Shown piece by piece: positions 45,051-53,811 of a DNA stretch of 64,000 bases. The notes beneath the pieces were generated by a model. It had not been told where the DNA came from, did not search any database, and was given only the letters and a program-made list of their open reading frames with translations. Every line of letters starts with the position of its first letter. The first letter of the stretch is position 1. Origin of the DNA: Micromonospora inyonensis. GTDB lineage: Bacteria; Actinomycetota; Actinomycetes; Mycobacteriales; Micromonosporaceae. Position numbers and translations under genes: made by a program. The stretch covers positions 1,798,001 through 1,862,000 of the forward strand of contig NZ_FMHU01000002.1 in the NCBI RefSeq assembly GCF_900091415.1, given 5' to 3'.

Positions 45051-46235
45051 ATGCCGCAGGCGCCCGCATCGGTGTCGCGCGCGTTACGCCAGGCTTCACC
45101 CGACCGGTTGGTGGAGGTCGCCGACCGGGTCATCCGCTCGTCGACCGGCGCCCTGCGAACGGACGTCTTCATCGCCGACTACCGCATCACCGGCCTGTGG
45201 CCGGTGCTCGACCCGACGCTGCCCGACGCCGGATCACTGCTCGACAGGGGCGGCGCCCAGCGGTGTTTCCGCAGTCAGCAGCCGGTGCTCGACGACGCCG
45301 GGAACGGGCGCTGCCAGCTGTGGCTGCCGCTGACGGCGTGGGGTGAGCGGCTCGGGGTGCTGCTGGTGGAGGTGGCCGGGCACCCGGACCGTGACCTGCT
45401 CGGCTGGGTCGGGGAGGTCGCCGGGGACCTGGCGGTGGCGCTGCGCGCCGCCGACCGGGAGACCGACCGGTACCGCCGGGCGCGGCGACGGGAGCGGCTG
45501 ACCCTGGCCGCCGAGATGCAGTGGGACCTGCTACCCGGGCGCAGCCTCAGCCACACCGCGTTCCTCCTGGCCGGGCAGCTCGAACCGGCGTACTCCGTCG
45601 GCGGCGACCACTTCGACTGGTCGTTGGACGCCGACCGGTTGACCGTGACGGTGCTCAACGGCACGGGCAGCGGCCTGCCGGCCGCGCTGCTGACGTCGAT
45701 CACCGTCAACGCGATGCGTAACGCCCGCCGTTCCGGCGGTAGCCTGGTGGAGCAGGCCGAGCTGGCCTCCGACACGATCTTCTACCAGCATCGGGGCGGC
45801 CGGCACGTGGCCACCCTGCTGCTGGAGGTGGACGTGCCCTCCGGGCGGGTACGGGCCGTCGACGCCGGGTCGCCGCACCTGCTGCGGGCCCGGGCCGGCG
45901 CGGTGCAGCGGATCCCGCTGGACCAGCAGATGCCGCTGGGCATGTTCCCCGACACCCGCTACGAGGTGCAGGAGTTCGACCTGGAACCGGGGGACCGGCT
46001 GTTCGCGGTCAGCGACGGGGTCTACGCGGCCGACCCGACCGGCACCGAGTCGTACGGGCGGCGGGCGATGGCGCGGGCCATGCGATCGACACGGCTGCAA
46101 CCGGCGGCCGAGGCGGTTGGTACGGTGATGCGCGAACTGCACGCCTACCACGCTGACGCCGATCTGCGCGATGATGCGGTGGTCGTGTGCCTCGACTGGC
46201 GGGGAATACCGCGCCGGGACGGGCGGGAGCAGTAG
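45051..46235 (+). CDS. SpoIIE-type PP2C phosphatase-like protein with altered metal site
   Basis: 394 aa. An N-terminal sensor-like region (about 1-150, GAF-like) precedes a PP2C/SpoIIE domain with VGGDHFDWS and the C-terminal LRDDAVVVCLDW. The metal-binding Asp of the usual DxxGHG motif is replaced by Asn in VLNGTGSGLPA, so catalysis may be weak or lost. GGAGGAATCC upstream fixes the ATG at 45051. Such proteins oppose anti-sigma factor kinases in stress control, a link suggested but not shown here. The MarR gene follows 48 bp later. Confidence 0.85.
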   Translation: MPQAPASVSRALRQASPDRLVEVADRVIRSSTGALRTDVFIADYRITGLWPVLDPTLPDAGSLLDRGGAQRCFRSQQPVLDDAGNGRCQLWLPLTAWGERLGVLLVEVAGHPDRDLLGWVGEVAGDLAVALRAADRETDRYRRARRRERLTLAAEMQWDLLPGRSLSHTAFLLAGQLEPAYSVGGDHFDWSLDADRLTVTVLNGTGSGLPAALLTSITVNAMRNARRSGGSLVEQAELASDTIFYQHRGGRHVATLLLEVDVPSGRVRAVDAGSPHLLRARAGAVQRIPLDQQMPLGMFPDTRYEVQEFDLEPGDRLFAVSDGVYAADPTGTESYGRRAMARAMRSTRLQPAAEAVGTVMRELHAYHADADLRDDAVVVCLDWRGIPRRDGREQ

Positions 46236-46283
46236 CCGTACGTCCGGGGACGACCCGGTCGGGACAATCGCAGGGGACATCGG

Positions 46284-46757
46284 GTGGAGCGACCTCCGAA
46301 TCTGGCCGCGGCGGTCGAGGCTGCGGCCGGGGCTCTCGTCGGTGTGCTGGAGTCGGCCGCGTCCCGGCACAGTGTGTCGGTGCCACCGACCCAGCTCCGT
46401 GTGCTGTCCATCATCACCGAACGGCCGGGCACCAACGTCAACCGGTTGGCCGAGCTGCTGGACGTCGTACCGTCGTCGGCGAGTCGGCTCTGCGACCGGC
46501 TGGAGGCGACCGGGCTGGTGCGTCGGGCGGCCGACCCCCGGGACCGCCGTGAGGTCCACCTGGTGCCCACCGCCGCGGCGGAGAACCTGCTGCGGGAGAT
46601 CAAGGAGCGCCGGCACCGGGCGGTGCAGGCGGTGCTGGACCGGATGCCGAACCGGGCGCAGCACGAGCTGCTGCTGGCCCTGCTGGCGTTCGGGCACGCC
46701 GCGGCCCTCGGCGAGCCGGTCCCCGCGCAGCGTGACAAGGCCGCCCGTACGGCCTGA
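46284..46757 (+). CDS. MarR-family regulator
   Basis: 157 aa winged-helix regulator. The DNA-binding core is VNRLAELLDVVPSSASRLCDRLEATGLVRR and the wing DPRDRREVHLV, as in MarR proteins. The GTG at 46284 reads VERPPNLAAAVEAAAG. No ligand can be told. It follows the PP2C-like gene in the same direction and may share its transcript. Confidence 0.88.
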   Translation: MERPPNLAAAVEAAAGALVGVLESAASRHSVSVPPTQLRVLSIITERPGTNVNRLAELLDVVPSSASRLCDRLEATGLVRRAADPRDRREVHLVPTAAAENLLREIKERRHRAVQAVLDRMPNRAQHELLLALLAFGHAAALGEPVPAQRDKAARTA

Positions 46758-46881
46758 GGCGGCACCGGGCCACCCTGTCATCCTAGGACGGTCTACGGGG
46801 TGTGCCGTCTGCCCCGCCCGGTGGGTACCGACCACACCCCGCTCCAACGACCGGTGCCACAGCCAGGAGACGGGGGCCGGC

Positions 46882-46887
46882 TATAGT
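46882..46887 (+). promoter_or_regulatory. -10 box (TATAGT) for the pgsA-like operon
   Basis: TATAGT is a near-perfect -10 element in the 301-bp gap after the MarR gene. It gives a leader of about 165 nt before the start at 47059, containing a short hairpin (46928-46953). The rest of the gap holds no recognised gene. Confidence 0.5.
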
Positions 46888-47058
46888 GGCACCGCGAATC
46901 GACGGCCCATGATCACCACGATCACGGGTCGGGGTTCGCGTCAGCGCCCCGACCCGGGGCAGAGGGTGCCGGCGACCGCCGGCCCGGCAGCGCGCACGTC
47001 CCTCCGAACCGCCCCGACCACCGGCCGGGCGTCGGACCGTGTCGCGGAGGGAGGTTCG

Positions 47059-47700
47059 GTGTCGCGTCGGCAGGCTCGGGCAGGGCACGCCCAGCCGTCC
47101 GGGGACACCGTCGACCGGGCGGCGGACGCGGGCTCGCGGGTGTGGACCCTGCCGAACCTGATCAGCTTCGTCCGGCTGCTCGGGGTGCCGCTCTTCCTCT
47201 ACCTGTTCCTCACCGTCGAGGCCGACGTCGCCGCGATCGTGGTGCTGGCCATCGGCGGCACCACCGACTGGGTCGACGGGTGGGTGGCCCGCCGGCTGCG
47301 TCAGGTGAGCCGGCTCGGGGAGCTGCTCGACCCGTTCGCCGACCGCCTCTACATTCTCGCCACCCTGCTCGCGTTCACCGCCCGCGAGGTGGTGCCGTGG
47401 CAGTTCACCGCCGCGCTGCTCGGCCGGGAGCTGCTGCTGCTCGGTGCCCTCGCGGTGCTGCGCCGCCACGGCTACGGCCCGCCGCCGGTGCACTACGTGG
47501 GCAAGACGGCCACGTTCGTGCTGCTGGCGGCCTTCCCGATCCTGCTGCTGGCCGCGACCACCCCGGCCGTGGCGACGGCCGCCGCGGCGATCGGCTGGGG
47601 TCTGGCCTGGTGGGGGCTGGTGCTCTACTGGGTGGCCGGGGTGTTCTACGTGGTGCAGGCCGGTCAGCTGGTGCGGCGGAGCGGCGGAGCGGCGGCATGA
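47059..47700 (+). CDS. CDP-alcohol phosphatidyltransferase (PgsA2-like)
   Basis: 213 aa membrane enzyme with the CDP-alcohol motif D-G-x2-A-R-x8-G-x3-D-x3-D, visible as VDGWVARRLRQVSRLGELLDPFAD. Four to six hydrophobic helices follow. It matches the pgsA2 position of Rv1822 and heads the block. GTG 47059 has GGAGGGAGG upstream. It could make phosphatidylglycerol-phosphate, cardiolipin or a related lipid; substrate not determined. Confidence 0.85.
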   Translation: MSRRQARAGHAQPSGDTVDRAADAGSRVWTLPNLISFVRLLGVPLFLYLFLTVEADVAAIVVLAIGGTTDWVDGWVARRLRQVSRLGELLDPFADRLYILATLLAFTAREVVPWQFTAALLGRELLLLGALAVLRRHGYGPPPVHYVGKTATFVLLAAFPILLLAATTPAVATAAAAIGWGLAWWGLVLYWVAGVFYVVQAGQLVRRSGGAAA

Positions 47701-48653
47701 CCGACAACAGCCCCCGCGGTGGTCGCGGTGAGCGGGTCTACGCGCCGGACTTCCTCACCGAGCTGTTCCAGAACCCGCTCGACCAGGGTTACGCCGACGC
47801 GGCGCAGCGCCGTCGGGTGGATCCGCCGTCACCGGCCCGGGTGCGGTCGGGTCGGGTGGTCAGCGCGGTGGTGCTGCTGGCGCTGGGGTTCCTGTTCGCG
47901 GTGGCGTACCGGCAGACCGTGGCGGAGGAGCCGGACCGCAGCCAGGCCCGCTCGGGGCTGGTGAGCCAGATCCGGGAGCGGCAGGAGGAGACCGACCGGT
48001 TGACCCGCCGTGCCGAGCAGTTGCGCGAGGACGTCGCCCGGCAGCGGGACGCGGCGTTGACCCGCAGTGCCGCCGCCCGGCTGCGGGACCTGGAGGCGAT
48101 GACCGGGCTGGGCCGGGTCCGCGGCGACGGGGTGGTGGTGCAGCTCGCCGACGCCTCCGGCAACCAGGACGCGGTCACCGGAGCAGGTGGTCCCGGCCCG
48201 GGGCGGGTGCTGTACCGGGACCTGCAACTGGTCGCGAACGCGTTGTGGGCGGCGGGCGCGGAGGCGATCGCGGTGAACGACCAGCGGCTGACCTCGACGT
48301 CGACGATCCGGTCGGCCGGCGAGGCGATCCTGGTGGACTTCCGTCCGGTGACCGGCCCGTACCGGGTGTCGGCGATCGGCCCGGACGGGATGCGCCGTCG
48401 GTTCGAGGCGAGTACGGCCGCGGCGCTGCTGCGGCGGGTCGCCGACCAGACCGGGCTGTCGTTCGGGTCGCGGGAGGCCGAGGACCTGACGTTGCCGGAG
48501 GCGGCCACCGACTCGCAGTTGCGCTACGCCAGTCCGCCGCCGCCGGAGTCCCCGCAGCCGTCCCCGTCGTCCCCGGCGGCGGGCTCGTCCAGTGTTCCCC
48601 GGCCGTCCGGGTCGGGAACGTCGTCTCCCAGCCCCTCCGGAGGTGGCCGATGA
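47697..48653 (+). CDS. DUF881 protein (first copy)
   Basis: 318 aa: a cytoplasmic N-terminus, one membrane helix (VVSAVVLLALGFLFAVAYR near 56-75), a coiled-coil-like segment (about 90-135) and a DUF881 domain with GDGVVVQLADA, LYRDLQLVANALWAAGAEAIAVN and TGPYRVSAIG. A Pro/Ser-rich tail ends it. DUF881 proteins are conserved next to gcvH-garA in actinobacteria and in the ylxW/X region of Firmicutes, with a probable envelope or division role. Its ATG overlaps the preceding stop by 4 bp. Confidence 0.85.
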   Translation: MTDNSPRGGRGERVYAPDFLTELFQNPLDQGYADAAQRRRVDPPSPARVRSGRVVSAVVLLALGFLFAVAYRQTVAEEPDRSQARSGLVSQIRERQEETDRLTRRAEQLREDVARQRDAALTRSAAARLRDLEAMTGLGRVRGDGVVVQLADASGNQDAVTGAGGPGPGRVLYRDLQLVANALWAAGAEAIAVNDQRLTSTSTIRSAGEAILVDFRPVTGPYRVSAIGPDGMRRRFEASTAAALLRRVADQTGLSFGSREAEDLTLPEAATDSQLRYASPPPPESPQPSPSSPAAGSSSVPRPSGSGTSSPSPSGGGR

Positions 48654-48982
48654 TCGCGGTGCTGGCACTGATCGCCGGTGTGGTGCTCGGGGTGTACCTG
48701 GACCCCACCGTTCCCGCCGGCTTGCAGCCGTACCTGCCGATCGCCGTGGTCGCGGCGTTGGACGCGGTCTTCGGCGGGGTACGCGCGAAGCTGGACCGGA
48801 TCTTCGACGACAAGCAGTTCGTGGTGTCGTTCATCTCCAACGTGCTGGTCGCCGGGCTGATCGTGTACCTGGGTGACCAGTTGGGGGTGGGCGGGCAGCT
48901 GTCCACGGGTGTGGTGGTCGTGCTGGGGGTGCGGATCTTCGGGAACGTGGCGGCGATCCGCCGGCACCTGTTCCGGGCGTAG
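48650..48982 (+). CDS. DUF1290 small membrane protein (Sbp-like)
   Basis: 110 aa with three hydrophobic segments (MIAVLALIAGVVLGVYL, LPIAVVAALDAVFGGVRAKL, VSFISNVLVAGLIVYLGDQ). Homologous to Rv1824 and Bacillus Sbp. Its fixed place between two DUF881 genes suggests a complex with them. The ATG overlaps the preceding stop. Confidence 0.88.
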   Translation: MIAVLALIAGVVLGVYLDPTVPAGLQPYLPIAVVAALDAVFGGVRAKLDRIFDDKQFVVSFISNVLVAGLIVYLGDQLGVGGQLSTGVVVVLGVRIFGNVAAIRRHLFRA

Positions 48983-48993
48983 GTTGGTGGGCG

Positions 48994-49938
48994 ATGAGCG
49001 ACGAGCAGAGTGGTACCGGTACCGGGTGGCCCGAGCGGACCGCACCGTCGAGCCCCACCGGTCCGGCGGCGGAGCCGGATCCGCGTCCCGACGCCCCCGA
49101 CCCGGACGGGACCGCGCCCCTGCGGGTCGACCCGCAGGCGGGGGAGGCCCCCGCCGACGGTGAGCGCCCCGACGGCGCCGAGGTCACCGTCGACCTGAGC
49201 CGGTCGGTGGTGGCCGGTGGCGCACCGGCGGCCACGCCGGTGAAGCGGATGACGTCGGCGTCGGTGATGATCGCCGTCCTGCTGGCCCTGCTGGGGTTCA
49301 CCCTGGTGGTGCAGCTGAAGACCACGTCGACGGATCCGACCCTGTCGGCGGCCCGGCAGGAGGACCTGGTGCGGATCCTCTCCGACCTGGACGCCCGGGA
49401 GAACCGGCTGCGGCAGGACATCGCCGAGTTGGAGGAGAGCCAGCGGCAGCTGGCCTCGGGCGCACAGGGGCGCGAGGCGGCGCTGGAGGAGGCCGCGCGG
49501 CGCGCCGACGAGCTGGGGATCCTGGCGGGTACGTTGCCGGCGACCGGGCCGGGGCTGACGATCCGGATCAGCGGTGGCGGCCGGTCGGTGCCGGCGAGTC
49601 GGATCCTCGACGCGGTGCAGGAGTTGCGGGGCGCGGGCGCGGAGGCGATGCAGATCGCCGGTGGGGTCGGTTCGCCGGTGCGGATCATCGCGTCGACGTA
49701 CTTCCTGGACGGCGAGGGCGGTGGCCTGGTGGTCGACGGCCGTCGGATGACCGGGCCGTATTCGATCACGGTGATCGGTGACCCGGCGACGATGCGAACC
49801 GCCTTGAACATTCCCGGCGGGGTGGCCGCATCGATCAAGGGTGACGGCGGTAACGTGAGCTTCGAGGATCGTGAGGTTGCCGAGGTTTCGGCGCTGCACG
49901 AGCCGATCACGTTGGAACACGCCCGTCCGGTCTCCTGA
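48994..49938 (+). CDS. DUF881 protein (second copy)
   Basis: 314 aa. A Pro/Asp-rich cytoplasmic stretch (about 1-85) precedes a membrane helix (ASVMIAVLLALLGFTLVVQL), a coiled-coil (about 120-170, rich in Glu/Arg) and the DUF881 domain with GPGLTIRISGGGRSVPASR and GPYSITVIGDPATMRTAL. It corresponds to Rv1825. Paralogous to the copy at 47697. Confidence 0.88.
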   Translation: MSDEQSGTGTGWPERTAPSSPTGPAAEPDPRPDAPDPDGTAPLRVDPQAGEAPADGERPDGAEVTVDLSRSVVAGGAPAATPVKRMTSASVMIAVLLALLGFTLVVQLKTTSTDPTLSAARQEDLVRILSDLDARENRLRQDIAELEESQRQLASGAQGREAALEEAARRADELGILAGTLPATGPGLTIRISGGGRSVPASRILDAVQELRGAGAEAMQIAGGVGSPVRIIASTYFLDGEGGGLVVDGRRMTGPYSITVIGDPATMRTALNIPGGVAASIKGDGGNVSFEDREVAEVSALHEPITLEHARPVS

Positions 49939-50006
49939 CCGGTGGGCGGCGCCGGGACGCAACCCCGGCGCGCGTTTGGTCAGTACGAGGACGAAGGACG
50001 CGTCTG

Positions 50007-50387
50007 GTGATTCCTGAGGACCTGCGATACACCGCCGAGCACGAGTGGGTGGCGGGTGACGGTAGCGGCCCGGTGCGGGTCGGCATCACCCACTACGCCC
50101 AGGACGCGTTGGGTGACATCGTGTACGTCCAGTTGCCGGACGAGGGTGCGGTGGTGGCGGCCGGTGAGCCGCTGGGCGAGATCGAGTCGACCAAGAGCGT
50201 GTCGGAGATCTACGCTCCGGTGAGCGGGACGGTGGCGGCGCGCAACGAGGCGCTCGGCGACACGCCCGAGGTGATCAACACTGACCCGTACGGTGCGGGT
50301 TGGTTGTTGGAGATCCGGCCGGACGATCCGGGTGTGGTGGCGGGTCTGCTGACTCCGGCCGCCTACCAGGATCTCATCGGGGGCTGA
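50007..50387 (+). CDS. gcvH: glycine cleavage system H protein
   Basis: 126 aa lipoyl carrier that shuttles the aminomethyl group between GcvP and GcvT. The lipoyl lysine lies in EIESTKSVSEIYAP, preceded by YVQLPDEG. GTG at 50007 begins VIPEDLRYTAEHEW. It is the fifth gene of the Rv1822-Rv1830-like block rather than beside gcvP (56852), which is about 6.5 kb downstream in the same direction. Confidence 0.96.
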   Translation: MIPEDLRYTAEHEWVAGDGSGPVRVGITHYAQDALGDIVYVQLPDEGAVVAAGEPLGEIESTKSVSEIYAPVSGTVAARNEALGDTPEVINTDPYGAGWLLEIRPDDPGVVAGLLTPAAYQDLIGG

Positions 50388-50523
50388 TTCCTCCGGTCCG
50401 GATCGCGGTGTCTCCGCGCGTCCGGTTGCCCTGCATTTCGGCGCTGGCTAGGCTCGCCCAGTCGACCGAGAAACCAAATAGTTGCGCGTCGTGGAAAATT
50501 GCCTTCCCGGGCCCGGGGAGCCA

Positions 50524-50551
50524 GCCGCCGGGTGTTTCTCAGCCCGGCGGC
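50524..50551 (+). terminator. hairpin between gcvH and garA
   Basis: A 9-bp stem (50524-50532 with 50543-50551) with a 10-nt loop, in the 215-bp gap before the FHA gene. It may end or attenuate the upstream transcript. A T/A-rich patch just before it (50475-50510) is unusual for this genome. Confidence 0.5.
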
Positions 50552-50602
50552 CAAGACCGGTCTTTACCCGACGCCGACCGAACAGATCCGTGAGGTGGTC
50601 CC

Positions 50603-51055
50603 ATGACGCGCCCAGACGACGAGTTCCCCCCGCTCGACGTCACGTCGACGCTCAATCTCGGTTCGCTCGACGAGGTTCTCGAGGGTCCGGACACCGACGT
50701 GGTGCCGAGCCGGATGTCCGGTTCGCTGCCGCCGGGTATGGCGTTGCTGGTGGTCCGTCGCGGCCCGAACGCCGGTGCCCGCTTCTTGCTGGACCATGAC
50801 GTGACGACAAGTGGCCGGCACCCGGACAGCGACATCTTCCTCGACGACGTCACGGTGTCCCGGCGGCATGCCGAGTTCCACCGCGACAGCGGCACGTTCA
50901 CCGTGCGGGACGTGGGAAGTCTGAACGGCACGTACGTCAACCGGGAGCGGGTGGAGGCGGCGACGCTGAGCAACGGTGACGAGGTGCAGATCGGTAAGTT
51001 CCGGGTCGTGTTCATCGCCGGTCCGCGCCCGGAGGAGGAGGCCGGCCGGGGGTGA
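50603..51055 (+). CDS. garA: FHA-domain regulator GarA/OdhI
   Basis: 150 aa: a disordered N-terminus with a Thr/Ser phospho-acceptor segment (DVTSTLNLG), then an FHA domain (about 50-135) with SGRHPDSDIFL, VSRRHAEF and GSLNGTYVN for phosphothreonine binding. In mycobacteria and corynebacteria it is phosphorylated by PknB/G and then binds and controls 2-oxoglutarate dehydrogenase and glutamate dehydrogenase. The N-terminus differs from the usual ETTS, so the acceptor residue is uncertain. It overlaps ftsR by 4 bp. Confidence 0.92.
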   Translation: MTRPDDEFPPLDVTSTLNLGSLDEVLEGPDTDVVPSRMSGSLPPGMALLVVRRGPNAGARFLLDHDVTTSGRHPDSDIFLDDVTVSRRHAEFHRDSGTFTVRDVGSLNGTYVNRERVEAATLSNGDEVQIGKFRVVFIAGPRPEEEAGRG

Positions 51056-51813
51056 ACGAGCCTGCGGCCTCCATGCCGCCCGGGGCGGCCCGGTCCCAAC
51101 CGCTGATGAGCATCGGCGAGGTGCTGGCCCAGTTGCGGGTGGAGTTTCCGGACACCACGATTTCGAAGCTGCGGTTCCTCGAGGCCGAGGGCCTGGTGGA
51201 GCCGCAGCGCACACCGGCGGGTTACCGGAAGTACAGCTGGGACGACGTGGCCCGGCTGCGGTTCGTGCTGGCGGCTCAGCGGGATCAGTACCTGCCGTTG
51301 CGGGTGATCCGTGAGCAGTTGGCCGAGTGGGACTCCTCGCCGGATGGTGCGGGCCGGCCGCGACCGACGTTGGTCGCGGTGGGCCCGGGCGGTGAGGTAC
51401 CCGGTCGCGCGCCGGCGGAGCCTGATCCGGTCGAGTCGGCGTCGGTGCGGCTGAGCCGGACGGACCTGGTGGCCCGTAGCGGGATCGAGGAGTCCACCCT
51501 GGGTGAGCTGGAACGGCTCGGGGTGGTGGTGTCGAGTCCGCCGGGCTGGTACGACGGTGACGCCCTGGTCATCGCGAAGGCGGTGGCGGGTCTGGCGGCG
51601 TACGGGCTGGAGCCTCGGCACCTGCGGGCCTTCCGGACGGCGGCGGACCGGGAGGCGGGACTGTTCGCGCAGTTGCTGCTGCCGTTGGCGCGGCAGAGCG
51701 ACCCGGCGGCGCGGGCCCGGGCGGCGGAGACCGCCCGGGAGCTGGTGGCGTTGTCGCAGCAGTTGCACGCGGCGTTGGTGCGGGTGGGGTTGCGGTCGAC
51801 GTTGGGTCGCTGA
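51052..51813 (+). CDS. ftsR: MerR-family regulator FtsR
   Basis: 253 aa. The N-terminal MerR helix-turn-helix is MSIGEVLAQLRVEFPDTTISKLRFLEAEGLV with AGYRKYS wing. A second region (about 135-235) lacks metal-binding cysteines. This is the homologue of Rv1828/FtsR, which activates ftsZ and related division genes in corynebacteria. The GTG at 51052 overlaps garA (GTGA). Confidence 0.9.
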   Translation: MNEPAASMPPGAARSQPLMSIGEVLAQLRVEFPDTTISKLRFLEAEGLVEPQRTPAGYRKYSWDDVARLRFVLAAQRDQYLPLRVIREQLAEWDSSPDGAGRPRPTLVAVGPGGEVPGRAPAEPDPVESASVRLSRTDLVARSGIEESTLGELERLGVVVSSPPGWYDGDALVIAKAVAGLAAYGLEPRHLRAFRTAADREAGLFAQLLLPLARQSDPAARARAAETARELVALSQQLHAALVRVGLRSTLGR

Positions 51814-51981
51814 GACGGCGGCGGAGATCTGCTCCAGGGAGCGTGCCGTAGGCTTCCTGGGGTAATCCCTCCCGGCGCGGGTGCGGCGGGCGTGGTGCGC
51901 GCGGGACGGTCGTCTCGGGGTCCGTGTACCGTGCAGGGAAGGGCGCGGTGCGGCGTAGGTGACAACGACACGGAGGCGGCG

Positions 51982-52446
51982 GTGCGCGAGCTGAGCGTGG
52001 TCGGAGTTCGGGTGGAGCTGCCCACCAATCAGCCGATCGTCCTGCTCAGGGAGGTTGAGGGGGACCGCTATCTGCCGATCTGGATCGGCGCGGTCGAGGC
52101 GACGGCGATCGCCTACGAGCAGCAGGGTGTGAAGACGGCCCGGCCGTTGACGCACGACCTGCTGCGGGACGTGTTGACGGCGTTGAAGGCGCCGTTGCGG
52201 GCGGTGGAGATCACCGAGCTGAAGGAGAACGTCTTCTACGCCGACCTGCTGATCGGGGACGGGGTGCGGGTGTCGGCGCGGCCGAGTGATTCGATCGCGT
52301 TGGCGTTGCGGGTCGGGGCGCCGATTCGTTGTGCCGAGCAGGTCCTCAGCGAGGCGGGGATCGTGATTCCCGACGAGCAGGAGGACGAGGTGGAGAAGTT
52401 CCGGGAGTTCCTGGAGCAGGTCCGTCCGGAGGACTTCGCCGGCTGA
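51982..52446 (+). CDS. bifunctional nuclease (BFN) domain protein
   Basis: 154 aa, homologous to Rv1829, with the family box LPIWIGAVEATAIA near residue 33 and RPSDSIALALRVGAPI near 110. Plant relatives have DNase/RNase activity; bacterial function is not settled. GTG 51982 has GGAGGCGG upstream. Preceding gap of 168 bp contains no gene. Confidence 0.88.
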   Translation: MRELSVVGVRVELPTNQPIVLLREVEGDRYLPIWIGAVEATAIAYEQQGVKTARPLTHDLLRDVLTALKAPLRAVEITELKENVFYADLLIGDGVRVSARPSDSIALALRVGAPIRCAEQVLSEAGIVIPDEQEDEVEKFREFLEQVRPEDFAG

Positions 52447-52637
52447 GCCGGTGCCCGGGGTCGCCGGGCCTGACGGCTGTGAGGTTGCCTGTCGTCACGT
52501 TCGGTGATATGTGGTGATCGTTCGGCGTGTCGCGACGGTGCCTGCCCGGTAACTCCTGAACCCCGCTATAAGGTTGCCGTGTCGAGGGGTGCACGTCCCA
52601 CACGACGTGTCACCGCACGGGCGGGGAGGTTGTCGGG

Positions 52638-53222
52638 ATGCACGGGCCGCGAGATCCAGATCCGGGTACGGCGCCGCAGGGCCTCGGTGAGGTGTCGCCG
52701 CCGCTGGCGACGGAGGGTGACGACTCGGTGGGTTACCGGGGCGTGACGGCGTGTGCGGCGGTGGGTATCAGCTACCGGCAGCTGGACTACTGGGCCCGTA
52801 CGGCGCTGGTGGTGCCGAGCGTGCGGGACGCTTCGGGCTCGGGGACCCAGCGGCTCTACTCGTTCCGCGACCTGGTGGTGTTGAAGGTTGTGAAGCGGTT
52901 GTTGGACGCCGGGGTGTCCCTGCAGAACATTCGCAAGGCGATCGAGGCGTTGCGTTCGCGGGGTGTCGGTGACCTGGCCGGTATCACGTTGATCTCCGAT
53001 GGGACGACGGTGTACGAATGCCGTTCCCCGGAGGAGGTGGTCGACCTGTTGCAGGGCGGCCAGGGGGTGTTCGGCATCGCGATCGGTGGTGCGTTCAAGG
53101 AGATCCAGGGTTCGCTGTCGCATCTGCCGGCGGAGCCGGCCGTGCCGGGCACGGAGGAGCCGACGGAGCCGGCCGTGGGTGACGAGCTGGCGGCGCGACG
53201 GGCCCGGCGTCGGGCGGGTTGA
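52638..53222 (+). CDS. MerR-family regulator (Rv1830/ResR-like)
   Basis: 194 aa. The DNA-binding part reads GVTACAAVGISYRQLDYWAR with wing SGTQRLYSFRDLVVLKVVKRLL. It corresponds to Rv1830/ResR, linked to cell growth and antibiotic resilience in mycobacteria. A TATAAG -10 element (52567-52572) lies about 65 bp upstream. GGGGAGG precedes the ATG. Confidence 0.88.
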   Translation: MHGPRDPDPGTAPQGLGEVSPPLATEGDDSVGYRGVTACAAVGISYRQLDYWARTALVVPSVRDASGSGTQRLYSFRDLVVLKVVKRLLDAGVSLQNIRKAIEALRSRGVGDLAGITLISDGTTVYECRSPEEVVDLLQGGQGVFGIAIGGAFKEIQGSLSHLPAEPAVPGTEEPTEPAVGDELAARRARRRAG

Positions 53223-53416
53223 GTCCGCCGGGTCACCGCCGTCGGTGACGGCCGGGGCACGGGAGGCCGACAGGCCGGGCGCGAGTCGTCCACGAGGACA
53301 CGCTATGGTCCGTCACACGGTCAGTCGGTGTAGCCCGAAAGGGCCACGCCGGTTGGCCGTGTGTTGGTCCGCGCTGTCCTTTGCGCGGTTCCCCTCCCTT
53401 CTTGGAAGGATTGACC

Positions 53417-53809
53417 GTGACGGTTACCGAGCAGTCCATTCCCTCGTACTACGACCGCATCGGCGGCGCGGCTGCCGTGAAGGCGGCCGTCGATGTGTTC
53501 TACGGTCGGGTACTCGCCGATCCGGAACTGGCGGGTTACTTCACCGACATCGACATGGTCGGTCAGCGTCGCCACCTGGCATTGATGCTGACCGTGGTGC
53601 TCGGGGGTCCGAACGAGTACGCCGGCCGGGGGCTGGCCGAGGCGCACCAGCCGCTGGGCATCCCCGACGCGCACTACGACCTGGTCGGCGCGCACCTGCT
53701 GGCCACGTTGACGCAGCTGGGTGTGCCGGCGGACGTGCAGGACCACGTACGGGCGGTGTTGGGTCAGGTGCGTGACCAGGTGGTGACCAGCGGCCGTCCG
53801 GGCGTCTGA
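53417..53809 (+). CDS. glbN: group I truncated haemoglobin
   Basis: 130 aa, 2-over-2 globin. It starts SIPSYYDRIGG, the usual YxxIGG entry, has the Tyr of the B helix in DVFYGRVLADPELAGYF, and the proximal His in RRHLALMLTVVLGG. GlbN binds oxygen and detoxifies nitric oxide. Next to a flavohaemoglobin-like gene (2 bp gap), so the pair likely handles NO or low oxygen. GGAAGGA precedes the GTG at 53417. Confidence 0.9.
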   Translation: MTVTEQSIPSYYDRIGGAAAVKAAVDVFYGRVLADPELAGYFTDIDMVGQRRHLALMLTVVLGGPNEYAGRGLAEAHQPLGIPDAHYDLVGAHLLATLTQLGVPADVQDHVRAVLGQVRDQVVTSGRPGV

Positions 53810-53811
53810 AC

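Noticed and set aside
46928..46953. Leader hairpin before the pgsA-like gene as a riboswitch
   Set aside because: Only a 7-bp stem is visible and it matches no known class; kept only as part of the promoter note.
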